This document shows, one piece after another, positions 12,406-25,706 of a DNA stretch of 64,000 nucleotides. Position 1 is the stretch's first letter. The number at the start of each line of letters is the position of its first letter. This DNA comes from Sordaria brevicollis (taxonomy: Eukaryota > Ascomycota > Sordariomycetes > Sordariales > Sordariaceae), in NCBI GenBank assembly GCA_033439795.1, contig JAUTDP010000005.1:3377001-3441000 (forward strand), in the 5' to 3' direction. The position numbers and the translations under genes are program-made. The notes under the pieces are model-generated. The model had not been told where the DNA came from. It did not search any database and saw only the letters and a list, made by a program, of their open reading frames with translations.

Positions 12406-13925
12406 TTAGGTTCTACTATTTAAAAAGCGGATAGAAGAAATAAATTTAATAAGCGGATAGTAATTTTATAAACGGAAGATTAATAGCTTTGAGCGCGGCA
12501 TTACGGTATTTTCAATATTATAGTCGGATTTAACGATATAAATATTAACAATATAGAGGAGTTTTACGATTCCTAAAACGGTATATTAAATAATAGTAGT
12601 AATAGCGAAGGCTTAATTAAAGGTTTAATTAGAGTTTTTAAAAGTAGTACGACCCTTAGGGATTATATTAAATTTTTTTTATTTAATATTACCCTTATTT
12701 CTAATATTTTTACCCCTTATTTGGATTTCGGAATTATTAAGTATTCTATTCGTAAAAAGAAATCCCTTTCTAAAATTTTAATTAATAATAATTCCGACGA
12801 TAATACGAATTTAATTCCTTATTATAAAAAATAATTAAAGCTCTTTAAATAAGATAGCTAACCCTATACCTTCGGCTTTTTTTTTAATAAATTCGTTATA
12901 GTATATAATAGTAATATTAAATAAAGATTTTATAATAACCCGAATATTATTTAGTACGAAATTATTAATACGCTTTTTATTAAATATAATTAATAGTTAA
13001 AGGGATTTTAAACTATTATAATTATACGTAATAAGGAAAATTTAATTGAATTTTTCGAATAAATTTGTATAATCTTCGGTTTTTATTAAAATTAGGAAGC
13101 GGCCTTCGATAAATTCGCCCGTATACGCTAGAAGGATAGTAAATTATTTATTACCTTTTTAACCGATTTTAATAATAAAATATTTAAAATAGGCGGTTAT
13201 TTATAAAAAAATCCCGCTAAATTGGGCTATTTCCATTATATTCTTAATAAAAAATAATATAATAAAATATTTACAATTACTTTCTCCAACGATTATTACG
13301 AATATTTTAAATAATTTTAATATTATATATTTAAATACGAATAAATAGTAGAATTTAAGGAGGATTACCGTCGATATTAATATAATTAAAAAGGTAAAAT
13401 TAAAAGTAACGGATTTTACGTCCCTAGCGCTACTTCTATTAATTATCCTACCGTTTTTTATACTTTATATATCGCGCTCCGTTTAATTCCTATAATTTTT
13501 ATTTAACGTTTAATCGACGTAAATAAAAATATTATTATAAATATTATATATATAATCTATAGTCGAAGTAAACGAAATTAAAGCGGCTTTAGCGTAAATA
13601 CCTTTACTTCCACCTTTATTAAATATATTAAATAAATATTAAACGAAGAGTATTAATATTATCGAAATAATAATTTATATATACATTATAGCGCTTCCGG
13701 ATATTGCGTTTTAGTTTATTTATACCGATTAATTATTCCCCCTTCTTTTAACGGAGTATATATTTAAATTATTATTACCGAAGTCCTTCTATTTTTAAAG
13801 GACGATAACGATAATGAAATTTATAATTCCGCCCTTAAGTAATAAATAAAAGCCTAATTCCGGTATAAAATCGGGCCTTAGAGCTGGAAATAAAAGTATT
13901 AAGTAAAATAAAGGATTTTAAATTA
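12406..13925 (+). pseudogene. gag relic of element A
   Basis: A plus-strand frame with RIP stops runs through this region. The end retains the shape of a CCHC zinc knuckle at about 13668-13725 (residues read Y-I-H-Y-S-A-S-G-Y-C-V-L-V-Y, where several Tyr are the expected product of TGC/TGT or CAC codons changed by RIP). Gag proteins of Ty3/gypsy elements bind the RNA genome through this knuckle. No intact ORF remains. The primer-binding site should begin at 12406, but RIP makes it unreadable. Confidence 0.6.
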
Positions 13926-16100
13926 GAAATAGAAGTAGAACTTACTTTAATTCTACTTATTATTAATAATTATAATTTATTTTATATTTTTATCGATAAG
14001 GGTTATTAATATTATATTATAATTAATAAGAAAATTATTAAAGAGTTTTAAATCCTAATTATTTTTATTCTATTTTATATTATAAAAGGAATATTTACTA
14101 CTATAGAGGGAATTTTTATTTAAAGTATAATCTAATTCCTAGCCGAAGTAAATGGTTATATTTATCCTATTTGCGTTTATATCGTTTTATTATTCGAATT
14201 CCTTATTATATTGGGTAAATTTTAGTTTAAAATTATACGAATATATTCTATCCCTTACGAGAAGCGTTTATTTATAAGCGTTATTAATTATTAAATTCCT
14301 TATATTAATAGAAAATAGGTATTTAATATACCGTTTATTACCGATTTGAAATTTATTATATATATTTTAATTACTATTTTTATAAATTACGTTCGTAGGT
14401 TAAGAAAGGAGTTCGGTAGTCGAATAATTGAAGAAATTATTTTTGCGGTTAATTTAAAGGACGTTAAAAAGGCGTTAAAATTAAAGAAAGTATATACCGA
14501 AGTAGAATTAAAGGCGAAAATCCTTAAAAAATATTATAATTTAATATTATTTTAAATAAAAGAAAACGTTAATAAATTAAACCTTTATTATCCTAGCGTA
14601 AATTATAAAATTGTAATTAAAAAGAATAAAGACGGTAAAAAATTCCTTATCCTATTCGGACCGTTTTATAATATAATAAGGGAAGAGTTTTTAATTCTTA
14701 AAAAGACGTTAAAGGATTTATTAAATAAAGGGTTTATCCGAATTAATAATTTAAAAGCGGGGGCTTTAATTTTATTTATACGTAAACCCGGAAGTAGATT
14801 CCGCTTTTATTATAATTATTATATATTTAATATTATTACGAAAGCGGATTATTATTTATTACCGTTAATTAAAAATACGTTTTGTATTTTAAAAGGAATA
14901 AAGTAGTATATTAAGGTAAATATTATATAAGTTTTTTATAAAATTTATATAATAGAAGGAGAGGAGGGGAAAATAATATTTCGGATATAATATAGGTTAT
15001 TCGAATAGTTAATTATATTATTTAAGTTAAATAGCGCGCCGGCTATATTTTAATAATATATTAATTATATCCTCCGCGATTATTTAAATTCGTTTTATAC
15101 TATTTATATAAACGATATATTTATTTACTCTTTTAATTCTTTAGAAAATTACGAATAAAAAGTGCGTTTAATTCTTATTAAATTATTAGAAGCCGGCCTC
15201 TATTTAGATTTAAATAAATACGAATTTAATATAAAGAAAATTAAATATTTAGGTTTTATTATTTATATTAGCGTTAGCGTATAAGTTAACCCCGAGAAGG
15301 TTAAGGCGATTTTAGATTAATTTCCCCCTATTTTTTAAAAGGGTATATAGAATTTCCTAAAGTTTATTAATTATTACTATATATTTATTTTTTAATTTTT
15401 AAAGTAATTACCCTCTTATTAAAATTAATCGGTAAAAAGGTTATTTTCGAGTAAATTAAGGAGTGTAAAAGCGCTTTTTAGTTTTTAAAAACCTTATTTA
15501 TAAGAGTTCCGATTTTAATAGAATTTAACCTAAATAAGAAAATATTCTTAGAAATAAATTATAGTAGATTTACCTTAAGCGGAATTATTTTTTAAAAAGT
15601 AAACGAAAATAGTAGAAATATAATTCGTAAAGTTATAAGCTTCTATTCCTAGAAGTTTAACTTTATTAAACGGAATTATTTTATTTATAATAAAGAGATA
15701 TTTATTATTATTAATTATTTAGAATAATAATCGGTAGAATTACGGAATTGTAAATTATTTATTATTTTAATAGATTATTAAAACTTTGAATATTTTATAA
15801 AATTGAAAAGATTTTTAGAGCGGTAAATATAGTAAGCGGAATATTTTTCCCGGTTTAATTTCTAAATTGAATATAAGCCCGGTAAAAATAGAGTAATCTT
15901 TAATATCTTTTTTTAATAAAATTAAAATATATTTACGGATTAGGATTATAAAACGTAGGATATTTAAATAATACCGGACTCCGCCCTTAAAAATTATATT
16001 CCGCTTTATATTTTAGTGGCCTAAGTAGTCCGTTTAGGGAGGGAGGGTGTAAATATATTTAAAAATCCGGATTTGTAATAATTTTAATTATAAACGGAAT
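13926..16100 (+). pseudogene. Protease, reverse transcriptase and RNase H relic of element A
   Basis: The RT core is clear from about 14,640 to 15,350. The catalytic YVDD box reads YIND at 15105-15116, a GAC to AAC RIP change of the first Asp, and is followed by IFIYS. Next come words typical of Ty3/gypsy RT: LLEAGLYLDL, IKYLGFII and NPEKVKAI (15,180-15,320). Upstream, an APAIFQQYI-like stretch precedes the box. RNase H-like sequence continues to about 16.0 kb. Stops are scattered throughout, nearly all TAA or TAG. Confidence 0.8.
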
Positions 16101-17300
16101 TTTATAATTTTTTATATTAGTAAATAAAAGAAGCCGTTTTTTATAATAATCGCTACTTCGACCCGTTTTTAAAATTTAAAATTTAAATTATAAATTATTC
16201 TATTAATTCCTTCGGCCGTCTTCGTTATTAAAATTGTTTTTAAGTATTAAGAGCCTTTATATATATTGAATTTAAATTAATTAAATTACTAAATACCGAT
16301 TAATATTTTAACGTTTTTTATATTATTTTAATTTAAATTATTTACAATTTATATATATTAAAATATTTTAATAGAGAAAATATTATTATAATATTTTTTC
16401 GGTATTTATATTAATTTCTCTTTAATTTTTACGTCCGGTAATTCTTTTATAATTATTATATTTATAATTCTACGAAGGTTTAGAAGGAGTAGAAAAAAGG
16501 TTTCCTACGCTTATTACTAATTTTAGAATAATTTAATAAGGATATATAAATAGACTTTATTACCGATTTCTTAAAGTCGGACGGTAATATTTATTTTTAA
16601 ATTATAAAAAATAAGCTTAGTAAAACTATATTCCTCGAGCCTATACTTTCTATAGAAGTAGAATTTTACGTTAAGCGTTTCTTTTAGTATTTCGTTCGCT
16701 ATTACGGTTTTTTAAAATTTATTATTAGCGATTATAATTCTAATTAGATTAACCGCTTTTAAGTTAAATTATACGAATTTTTAAATATTAAGCGTTTATT
16801 TAATATTATTTATTACTTATAGACTAATAAAAGCCTAAAATATATAAATTAGGAAATTTACGCCTATTTACATATAATTATTAATTATATTTAAAATAAT
16901 TAGAATAAATAGTACTTTATAGCGTAATTAACTATTAATAGCCGGATTAATATTTTAATAAATATATTTCCGTTCTTTATTATTTATAGATTCGATTCCG
17001 AATTCCCGGTTTCTATAGTCGAAAATCCTTCCGATTATTAATTTTTATCCTTATTTTTTGAGAAGTGGGTTTAAAAATTCGTTAAAAAATTATAATAAAT
17101 TATAAATTTATATTGAATTATTATAATAATTATTATTTAAAAGTAAGAAAGATTCGTTAATTATAATTAGTAATTTGCGGAACGTTTTATAATCGGGGAT
17201 AAAGTCTAGCTCAATTTTAAAAATTATATTACCGACCGCTTAAAGAAGAAGTTCAATTAACTTTACGCGAAATATACCGTTTTAAAGGTATTATTTCCCT
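16101..17300 (+). pseudogene. Integrase relic of element A
   Basis: The frame contains DFITDLPKSDG at about 16555-16590, the usual start of the catalytic core with its first Asp. About 170 bp further on is ISDYNSN-INRF (16,720-16,760), matching the second Asp motif of Ty3/gypsy integrases (normally SDRG..F). RIP stops interrupt it many times. Confidence 0.7.
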
Positions 17301-17419
17301 ATATAATTAAATTATCCGGGTTTCTTTATATTATTTATAACGTTTTTTATATCGATTTCCTACGTAAAGTTATTAATAACCCCTTCCTTAAATAGAAATT
17401 TATTAACGAATAGCCCCCG

Positions 17420-17600
17420 ATTATTAAAATTAAAGGAGAATTGGAATATTAAATAAAAGAAATTCTCTACGTTAATATTATTAAAAGGAAAGGAGGTTTA
17501 ATAAAAGAAGTTTTAATTAAATAAAAGGGATATTATAACCCGATATAAAAGCCTTTAGAAAATTTTAAAAATATTATCGCTTTAAACGAATTTAAAGTTT
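17420..17600 (+). pseudogene. Chromodomain relic at the end of the element A polyprotein
   Basis: The frame reads EILYVNIIKRKGG, then EVLIK-KGYYNPI-KPLENFKN, with RIP stops where Trp is expected. This is the chromodomain pattern (variable strand, LVKWKGY, then TWEPEENL). Chromodomains at the C-terminus of integrase guide chromoviruses to methylated histone H3 in heterochromatin. That fits insertion of A into B and of B into C. Confidence 0.7.
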
Positions 17601-17759
17601 AATATAATTTAATAATAGATAACGACGGTTTAATTAATTAATATATTAAGAAATTCTTATAAAAGGCTATAAATAGGGCGAAATATATTATAAATAGAAT
17701 AAGGGATTTTTAAATACGGATTAAAATAAATAATAAATTAATTGGAATAGGGCCCCGGC

Positions 17760-19200
17760 GAAATTAATAATTAATTTAATTTAAATATCTTTTATTAAAT
17801 TATCCTCTATTATTTTTAATATAAATTCTTTAATAACAGTTTCCTCCTCCTCCTTTTTATAATTAGATATATAAATATTAGCGAAATTATAAACGTTTAA
17901 GGGCTTACGGGCGTAATAGCGGAAAGTAGGAAGCGTAGGATAGTAATTCTTTAGACGTAAAAGTTTAACGGTAATAGAAGAAAAGAAGAATAGAGGGCGG
18001 ATATTATATTCGAAGTGGATATTTAAGGGGAAATATTACGTTTCTTATTATTTAAATTTATTATATTACTTTTTATTATTTCCTTCGACCTCCTTTCCTT
18101 TTTTTTTCTTCTTCGCCAATAAGGGTTATATAGTAGCGGTTTCTTTAATAGTAGTAGTAATAACGGCGGCGGTAGTAGCGGCGGTAATATCGGCGGTGGT
18201 AATATTAGTATTAACGGCGGTATAAATATTATAATCTTTAATTAAGTGGTTAAATTCTACGCGTTAATTATTTATTTACTTTATTTTTTTTATATTAATT
18301 ATTAAATTAAATAATTTTTTCCTTAAAATTTTCGAATTTACAGATTCGCTCTTTAAGAATTTAAATTTCTATAGTATTAATTAAATTATTAATAATTTTA
18401 ATAAAGGAAGAAGGTTTTACGGGAGGCGTTTTAATAGTAATTCAATTAATAAAATTATTAAATAGTATTAATAATTTAAAGAATTATTGGGAAAAGAAGA
18501 AGGGAATAAAATTTATATAAAAATAAAGTTTTATTTTTTTAGGATTTAAAATCCCGATAAGATTTTAAATATAGCGAAATAATTATTATAAGAATTTTTA
18601 GGTATATACCCTTCGGTATATTAAATTTTAAAAGTAAATTAGATTTAAATAGGAACGGGTTCGTAGCCTTTATAAGCGTACTAATAAAATAAATATACGG
18701 AAATAAAAAAACCCTTATTAAGTATAATATAATTATATTTATTAATTAAATAGTTTTTATATTAAAAATTTTAAGGTTCGGCCTTAAATAAAACGTATTT
18801 GCGAATATCGTCGGGAGTAAATTTACCGGTTATACCGGCAATAGTAATATTAAACCGAATTTAGCGGGGTTTCGGTAGGGTAGCGGGTTTAAAAGTAGCG
18901 ATTTTAATAGCGCTTTTATTACGGCAAAAGGCGGGAATAGGAATAAGCGGCGGAGTAAGCGAATTAATAATTTCTTATAAAATTAAGAATTTGTAGAAAA
19001 GTTCGAATTAAGTAGTAATAATAGGGGTATTTATTTTAATAGCGATTAATTAATAATTAATTAATATATTCGTAAAAGGATTAATAGGAAGGATAATAAT
19101 AATAATAATAAAAATAATAAAAGTAATAGAAATACGTTTAATACGCGCTAATAAGAGTATACGTTATTTAATATTTACGGTTTTAATTATTTAATAGGTT
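17760..19200 (-). pseudogene. Antisense ORF in the 3' region of element A
   Basis: Between the chromodomain and the 3' LTR the minus strand carries one long frame, clearest at about 18,590-19,040. It has only TAA/TAG interruptions. Words such as FTPDDIRKYVL, YNYIILNKG and YAYKGYEPV match the corresponding frame in element B. I cannot identify the protein. Accessory ORFs after pol are known in some plant LTR elements. An antisense one in a fungal chromovirus would be worth confirming. Confidence 0.45.
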
Positions 19201-19336
19201 AAAGGAGGAAAGAAGAAAGGGAAAAAGAGAGAAGGAGAAACGTAAAGTATATATTAAGGGTGCGCGTTAACGGCTCGTCGTTTAATGTTTAAGGTCTACG
19301 TAATTATATATTTGCTTATATGTAGTGCGTTTAATT

Positions 19337-19351
19337 GGGAGAAGGGGGGGG
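19337..19351 (+). other. Polypurine tract of element A
   Basis: GGGAGAAGGGGGGGG lies five bases before the 3' LTR, where plus-strand priming occurs in LTR retrotransposons. Element B has the matching pyrimidine run at 11312-11328. Confidence 0.75.
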
Positions 19352-19355
19352 TTAA

Positions 19356-19607
19356 TATTATAGGGCTAATGCCCGTAGTTGAGTTTGATTAGTATTATTA
19401 ATCGTACCGCTAGTCGGGCCGCTAATCGGGCCGCTAATCGCAGTCTTTACCGCTACGGCAAGCGGAGTAGCCCGTGCCCGGTTTTTAAAAGGATAGTTGA
19501 TTAATACCGTTTAGAGGGCGCTTCCTTTCTTCCTTTTTCCCCTCTATAGAACCTTATCGATTCGTTAAGACCCAGCATTTGTACCAACTATGCTGTGCCC
19601 CTTTACA
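19356..19607 (+). repeat. 3' LTR of element A
   Basis: 252 bp. The inner start is RIP-mutated (TATTATAGGG for TGTTATGGGG), while the outer end keeps normal sequence (CATTTGTACCAACTATGCTG and a final TTTACA). Three 12-bp units are present, as in the 5' LTR. Confidence 0.9.
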
Positions 19608-19612
19608 TAAAT
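19608..19612. repeat. Target site duplication of element A, right copy (TAAAT)
   Basis: Identical to 12149-12153. It directly follows the terminal CA of the 3' LTR. Confidence 0.85.
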
Positions 19613-20100
19613 TTCCTTTTTTTCGCCCAATAAAATTTCCAGTTATTAATACGCTTTAACGATTTTATTAATTAGGTTATTATTAAAACGCCTCCCGCGG
19701 AGCTTTTTTCTTCTATTAAAATTACCGACGGCTCGATTAATATTATAGAAATTTAAACTTTTAAAGAGCGAATTTATAAATTTAAAAATTTTAGGGAATA
19801 ATTATTTAATTTAATAATTAATATAAAGAAAATAAAGTAAGTAAGTGGCCAATATATAAATTTTAACCGCTTAATCGAAGATTATAATATTTACGCCGCT
19901 ACCGAAACCGTTACCGCCGATATTATTACCGCTAATATTACTATTATTGCTACCGCTACTATTATTAAAGAAATTATTATTATTTAGCCCCTATCGGTAA
20001 AAAAGAGAAAAAAGGGAAAAGAGGTCGAAAAAAGTAATAAAAAATAATATAATAAATTTAAATAATAAAAAGCGTAACGTCTCCTTTTAAATATCTACCC
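19613..20100 (+). pseudogene. Antisense ORF of element B, second part (after element A)
   Basis: This continues the antisense frame interrupted at 12153. It is rich in Arg and Tyr in one frame and in Ala/Thr/Ile in another, so the true frame is uncertain here. RIP stops are frequent. The corresponding region in element A is about 17,950-18,480. Confidence 0.3.
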
Positions 20101-20399
20101 CGAATATAATATCCGCCCTTTACTTTCCTTTTCTTTTATTACCGCTAGGCCTTTACGCCTAGAAAATTATTATCCTACGCCTCCTACTTTCCGCTACCGC
20201 GCCTATAAGCCTTTAAACGTTTATAATTTCGTTAATACTTATATATTTAATTATAAGGAGGAAGAGGAAATTATTATCGAAAAATTTATATTAAAAGTAA
20301 TAGAAGATAATTTAATAAAAAATATTTAAATTAAATTAATTATTAATTTCGCTAAAGCTTTGCCCTAATTAATTTATTATTTATTTTAATCCGTATTTA

Positions 20400-23300
20400 A
20401 AAATCTTTTATTCCATTCGTAATATATTTCGCCCCGTTTATAGCCTTTTATAAAGATTTTTTAATATACCGGTCGATTAAACCATTATTATTTATAATTA
20501 AATTATATTAAACTTTAAATTCGTTTAAAGCGATAATATTTTTAAAATTCTTTAACGGCTCTTATATTAAATTTCGATATCTTTTTTACTTAATTAAAAC
20601 TTCTTTTATTAAATTTCTTCTCTTTTTAATAATATTAATATAAAGAATTTCTTTTATTTAATATTCTAATTCTCCTTTAATTTTAATAATTAAAGGTTAT
20701 TTATTAATAAATTTCTATTTAAGGAGAGAATTATTAGTAATTTTACGTAGGAGATCGACGTAAAAAACGTTATAAATAATACGGGGAAGCCCGGATAATT
20801 CGATTATATAAGGAAATAATATTTTCGAAATAATATATTTCGTGTAGAATTAATCGAATTTCTTCTTTAAATAATCGATAATATAATTCTTAAAATTAAA
20901 TTAAACTTTATCCCCGACTACGAAACGTTTTATAAATTACCGATTACGGTTAATAAATTTCTTTTATTCTTAAATAATAACCGTTATAATAATTTAATAT
21001 AAATCTGTAATTTACTATAACTTTTTAATAAATTTTTAAGCCCGCTTTTTAGAAAATAAAGGTAAAAATTAATAATCGGAAAGGTTTTCGACTACGGAAA
21101 CTAGAAATTCGGAATCGAATTTATAAATAGCGAAGAACGGGGATATATTTATCGAAATATTAATCCGGCTATTAATAATTAATTATACTATAAAGTACTA
21201 TTTATTTTAATTATTTTGAATATAATTAATAATTATACGTAAATAGACGTAAATTTCTTAATTTATATATTCCGGGCTTTTATCGGTCTAAGGGTAATAA
21301 ATAGTATTAAATAAACGTTTAATATTTAGGAATTCGTATAATTTAGCCTAAAAGCGGCTAATTTAATTAGAATTATAATTATTAATAATAAATTTTAAGA
21401 AATTATAATAGCGAATAAAATATTAGAAGAAACGTTCGGTATAAAATTCAATTTCTATAAAGGGTATAAATTTAAAGAATATTATTTTATTAAATTTATC
21501 CTTTATAATTTAAAAATAAATATTATCGTTAAATTTTAAAAAATCGGTAATAAAATTTATTTATATATCTTTATTAAATTATTCTAAAATTAATAATAAA
21601 TATAAAAAGCCTTTTCTCTATTCTTTCTAAATTTTCGTAAAACCGTAAATATAATAATTACGGAGGAATTACTAGATGTAAAAATTAAAGAAAGGTTAAT
21701 AAAAATACCGAAAGAATATTATAATAATACTTTTTCTATTAAAGTATCTTAATATATATAAATTATAAATAATTTAAATTAAAATAATATAAAGGACGTT
21801 AAAACGTTAATTGGTATTAAATAATATAATTAATTCGGATTTAATATATATAAGGGCTCTTAATATTTAAAGACGGTTTTAATAACGAAGGCGGCTAAAG
21901 GAATTAATAAAATAATTTGCAATTTAAATTTTAAATTTTAAGGACGGGTCGAAGTAACGATCGTTATAAAGGATAATTTCCTTTATTTACTAATATAAAG
22001 AATTATAAAATTCTATTTATAATTAAAACTATTATAAATCCGGATTTTTAAATACGTTTATACCTTCCCTCCCCGAATAAATTACTTAGGCCGCCGAAAT
22101 ATAAAGCAGAACATAATTTTTAAGAGCGGAATTTAATATTATTTAAATATCCTACGCCTCGCGGTTTTAATCCGTAAATATATTTTAATTTTATTAAAAA
22201 AGGGTATTAAAGATTATTCCGTTTTTATTAGGCTTATATTTAATTTAGAAATTAAATTAGGAGAAATATTCCGCCTACTACGCTTATTATTCCGAAAATC
22301 TTTTTAATTTTATAAAATATTCGAAATTCCAATAGTCCGTTAAAATAGTAAATAATTTATAATTCTATAATTCCGCCGATTATTATTTTAAATAATTAAT
22401 AATAATAAATATCTCTTTATTATAAATAGGGTAATTTTATTCGGTAGGATTAAATTTTTAAAAATAGAAATTTATAACTTTACGAATTATATTTTTACTA
22501 TTTTCATTTACTTTTTAAGAAATAACCCTACTTAGGGTAAATTTATTATAATTTATTTTTAAAAATATTTTCTTATTTAGGTTAAATTTTATTAGGATTG
22601 GAATTCGCGTAAATAAAGTTTTTAAAAGTTGAAAAGCGTTTTTATATTCTTTAATTTATTTAAAAGCAACCTTTTTACTAATTAATTATAATAGGGGGGC
22701 GATTATTTTTAAAAATTAAAGAATAAATATATAATAATAATTAATAAACCCTAAGAAGCTCCGTACGCCCTTTTAAAAAATAGGGGGAAATTAATCTAAA
22801 ATCGCTTTAATCTTTTCGGGGTTAATTTATACGCTAATACCGGTATAAATAATAAAATTTAAATATTTAACCTTCTTTATATTAAATTTATATTTATTTA
22901 AATTTAAATAGAAGCCGGCTTTTAATAATTTAATAAAGATTAAACGCACTTTTTATTCGTAATCTTCTAAATAATTAAAGGAATAAATAAATACGTTATT
23001 TATATAAGTAGTATAAAACGAATTTAAATAATCGTAAAGGATATAATTAATATACTATTAAAACGTAATTAATACGTTATTTAACCCAAATAATATAATT
23101 AACTATTCGAATAATTTATACCGCGTCCGAAATATTATTTTCCCCTCCTTTCCTTCTATTATACGAATTTTATAGAAAATTTATACGATATTTATTTTAA
23201 TAAATTACTTTATTCCTTTTGAAATACGGAATATATTTTTAATTAATAATAATAAATAATAATCCGTTTTCGTAATAGTATTAAATATATAGTAATTATA

Positions 23301-25700
23301 ATAAAAATAGAATCCGCTTTTAAATTTACGTATAAATAAAATTAGGGCTTCCGCTTTTAAATTATTAATTTAAATAAACCTTTTATTTAATAAATCCTTT
23401 AACGTTTTTTTGAAAATTAAAAACTCCTCCTTCGTTATATTATAAAATAATCCGAATAAGATAGGGAATTCCTTATTATCTTTATCCTTTTTAATTACGA
23501 TTTTATAATTTACGCCGGGATAATAAAGGTTTAATTTATTAACGTTCTCCTTTATTTAAAATAATATTAAATTGTAATATTTTTTAGGGATTTTCGCCTT
23601 TAATTCTATTTCGGTATATATTTTCTTTAATTTTAGTACCTTTTCGATATCTTTTAAATTAACCGCGAAAATGGCTTCTTCGGCTATTCAACTACCGAAT
23701 TCCTTTTTTAATTTACGAATATAATTTATAAAGGTAATAATTAAAATATATATAATAAATATTAAATTAGTAATAAATAATATATTAAATATTTATTTTT
23801 TATTAATATAAAGAATTTAATAATTAATAACGCTTATAAATAAACGCTTTTTATAAAGGATAAAGTATATTCGTATAATTTTAAATTAAAATTTATTTAA
23901 TATAATAGGGAATTCGAGTAATAAAATAATATAAGCGTAAATAAAATAAATATAATTATTTATTTCGGTTAAAAATCGGATTATACTTTAAATAAAAGCT
24001 CCTTTTATAGTAATAAATATTCCTTTTATAATACGAAATAGAATAGGAATAATTAAAATTTAAAGTTCTTTAATAATTTTTTTATTAATTATAATATAAT
24101 ATTAATAACCCTTATCGACGAAAATATAGAATAAATTACAATTATTAATAATAAATGGAATTAAAATAGGTTTTACTTCTATTTTTAATTTAAAATCCTT
24201 TATTTTATTTAATATTTTTATTTTCGGCTCCGGGGCCCAATTTTATATTAAAATTAAATTTTTACTTATTATTCGGAGGCGGAATTATAAGCCTCGTTAT
24301 CGTCGTCGTCTTTTAAGAGCGGAATGATTTTAGTAATAATAATTTAAATATATATTCCGCTAAAGGAAGGGGGGATAATTAACTAGTACGGATAAACTAA
24401 AACGTAATATCCGGAAACGTTATAACGTATATATAAATTATTATTTTAATAACGTTAATATTCTTCATTTAATATTTATTTAGCGTATTTAATAAAAATG
24501 GAAATAAAAACGTTTATATTAAAACCGCCTCGACCTCGCCCGTTTTGATTATAAATTATATGTATAGTACTTATAATAATATTTCTATTTACGTCGATTA
24601 AGCGTTAAATAAAAATTATAGGAATAGGATAGAATATAATATGTAAAGTATAAAAAACGGTAGGATAATTAATAAAGGTAGCGTTAAGGATATAAAGTCC
24701 GTTATTTTTAATTTTACTTTTTTAATTATATTAATATTAACGGTAATCTTCTTTAAATTTTATTATTTATTTGTATTTAAATATATAATATTAAAATTAT
24801 TTAAAATATTCGTAATAATCGTCGGAAAAAGTAATTATAAATATTTTATCGTATTATTTTTTATTAAAAGTATAATGGAAATAGTTTAATTTGGTAGAAT
24901 TTTCTTATAAATAATTACTTATTTTAAATATTTTATTATTAAAATTAATTAAAAAAGTAGCGAATAATTCGCTATCCTTTTAACGTATACGGGCGAATTT
25001 ATTAAAAGCCGCTTCCTAATTTTAATAAGAACCGAAGATTATACGAATTTATTCGAAGAGTTTAATTAAATTTTCTTTATTATGTATAATTATAATAATT
25101 TAGAATCCTTTTAATTATTAACCGTATTCGGTAAGAAGTGTATTAATAATTTCGTATTAAATAATATTTGGGTTATTATAAAATCCTTATTTAATATCGT
25201 TATTATATATTGTAATGAATTTATTAAAAAAGAAGCTAAAAATATAGGATTAGCCGTCCTATTTAAGGAATTTTAATTATTTTTTATAATAAGGAATTAA
25301 ATTCGTATTATCGTTAGAATCGTCGTTAGTTAGGGTTTTAGAAGGGAATTTCTTCTTATAAACGGAATATTTAATAATTCCAAAATTTAAATAGGGGGTA
25401 AGGGTATTAAAAATAAGGGTAATATTAAATAAAAAGGATTTAATATAATCTTTAAGGGTTGTATTACTCTTAAGGGCTTTAAATAAATTTTTAATTAGGT
25501 TTTCGCTACTATTATTATTATTTAATATATTATTTTAAGAATTGTAAAATTCTTCTATATTATTAATATTTATATTATTAAGTCCGACTATAGTATCGAA
25601 AAATGCCGTAATACTACGCTTAAAGCTATTAGTCTTCCGCTTATAAAATTAATATCCGCTTATTAAATCCGCTTCTTTTGTCCGCTTTTTAGAAGGTAGA
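20400..25700 (-). pseudogene. gag-pol relic of element B
   Basis: The reverse complement follows the same order as element A: gag from about 25.4 kb, RT at about 23.6-22.8 kb, integrase at about 22.0-21.0 kb and chromodomain at about 20.7-20.5 kb. The RT box reads YINN (reverse complement of about 22,990-23,015), so here both catalytic Asp of YVDD have become Asn, again by G to A change. Stops are present in all frames. It cannot make a working protein. Confidence 0.7.
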
Positions 25701-25706
25701 ATTTAT

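Larger units (their letters stand above)
12154..19607 (+). mobile_element. Element A: complete but RIP-inactivated Ty3/gypsy chromovirus nested in element B
   Basis: 7,454 bp with LTRs at 12154-12405 and 19356-19607 (252 bp each) and a perfect 5-bp duplication TAAAT. The internal order is gag, protease-RT-RNase H, integrase, chromodomain, then a 1.6-kb 3' region with an antisense frame, then a polypurine tract (19337-19351) beside the 3' LTR. The integrase-after-RT order and the C-terminal chromodomain place it in the chromovirus branch of Ty3/gypsy. The same family forms element B in opposite orientation, so A and B together make a large inverted duplication. The insertion point lies within B's antisense frame: the sequences on both sides of A join to match about 18,490-18,560 of A itself. 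Confidence 0.9.

Noticed and set aside
14346..14555. 69-codon open frame inside element A
   Set aside because: It is only a stop-free piece between protease and RT of the retrotransposon, not a separate gene.
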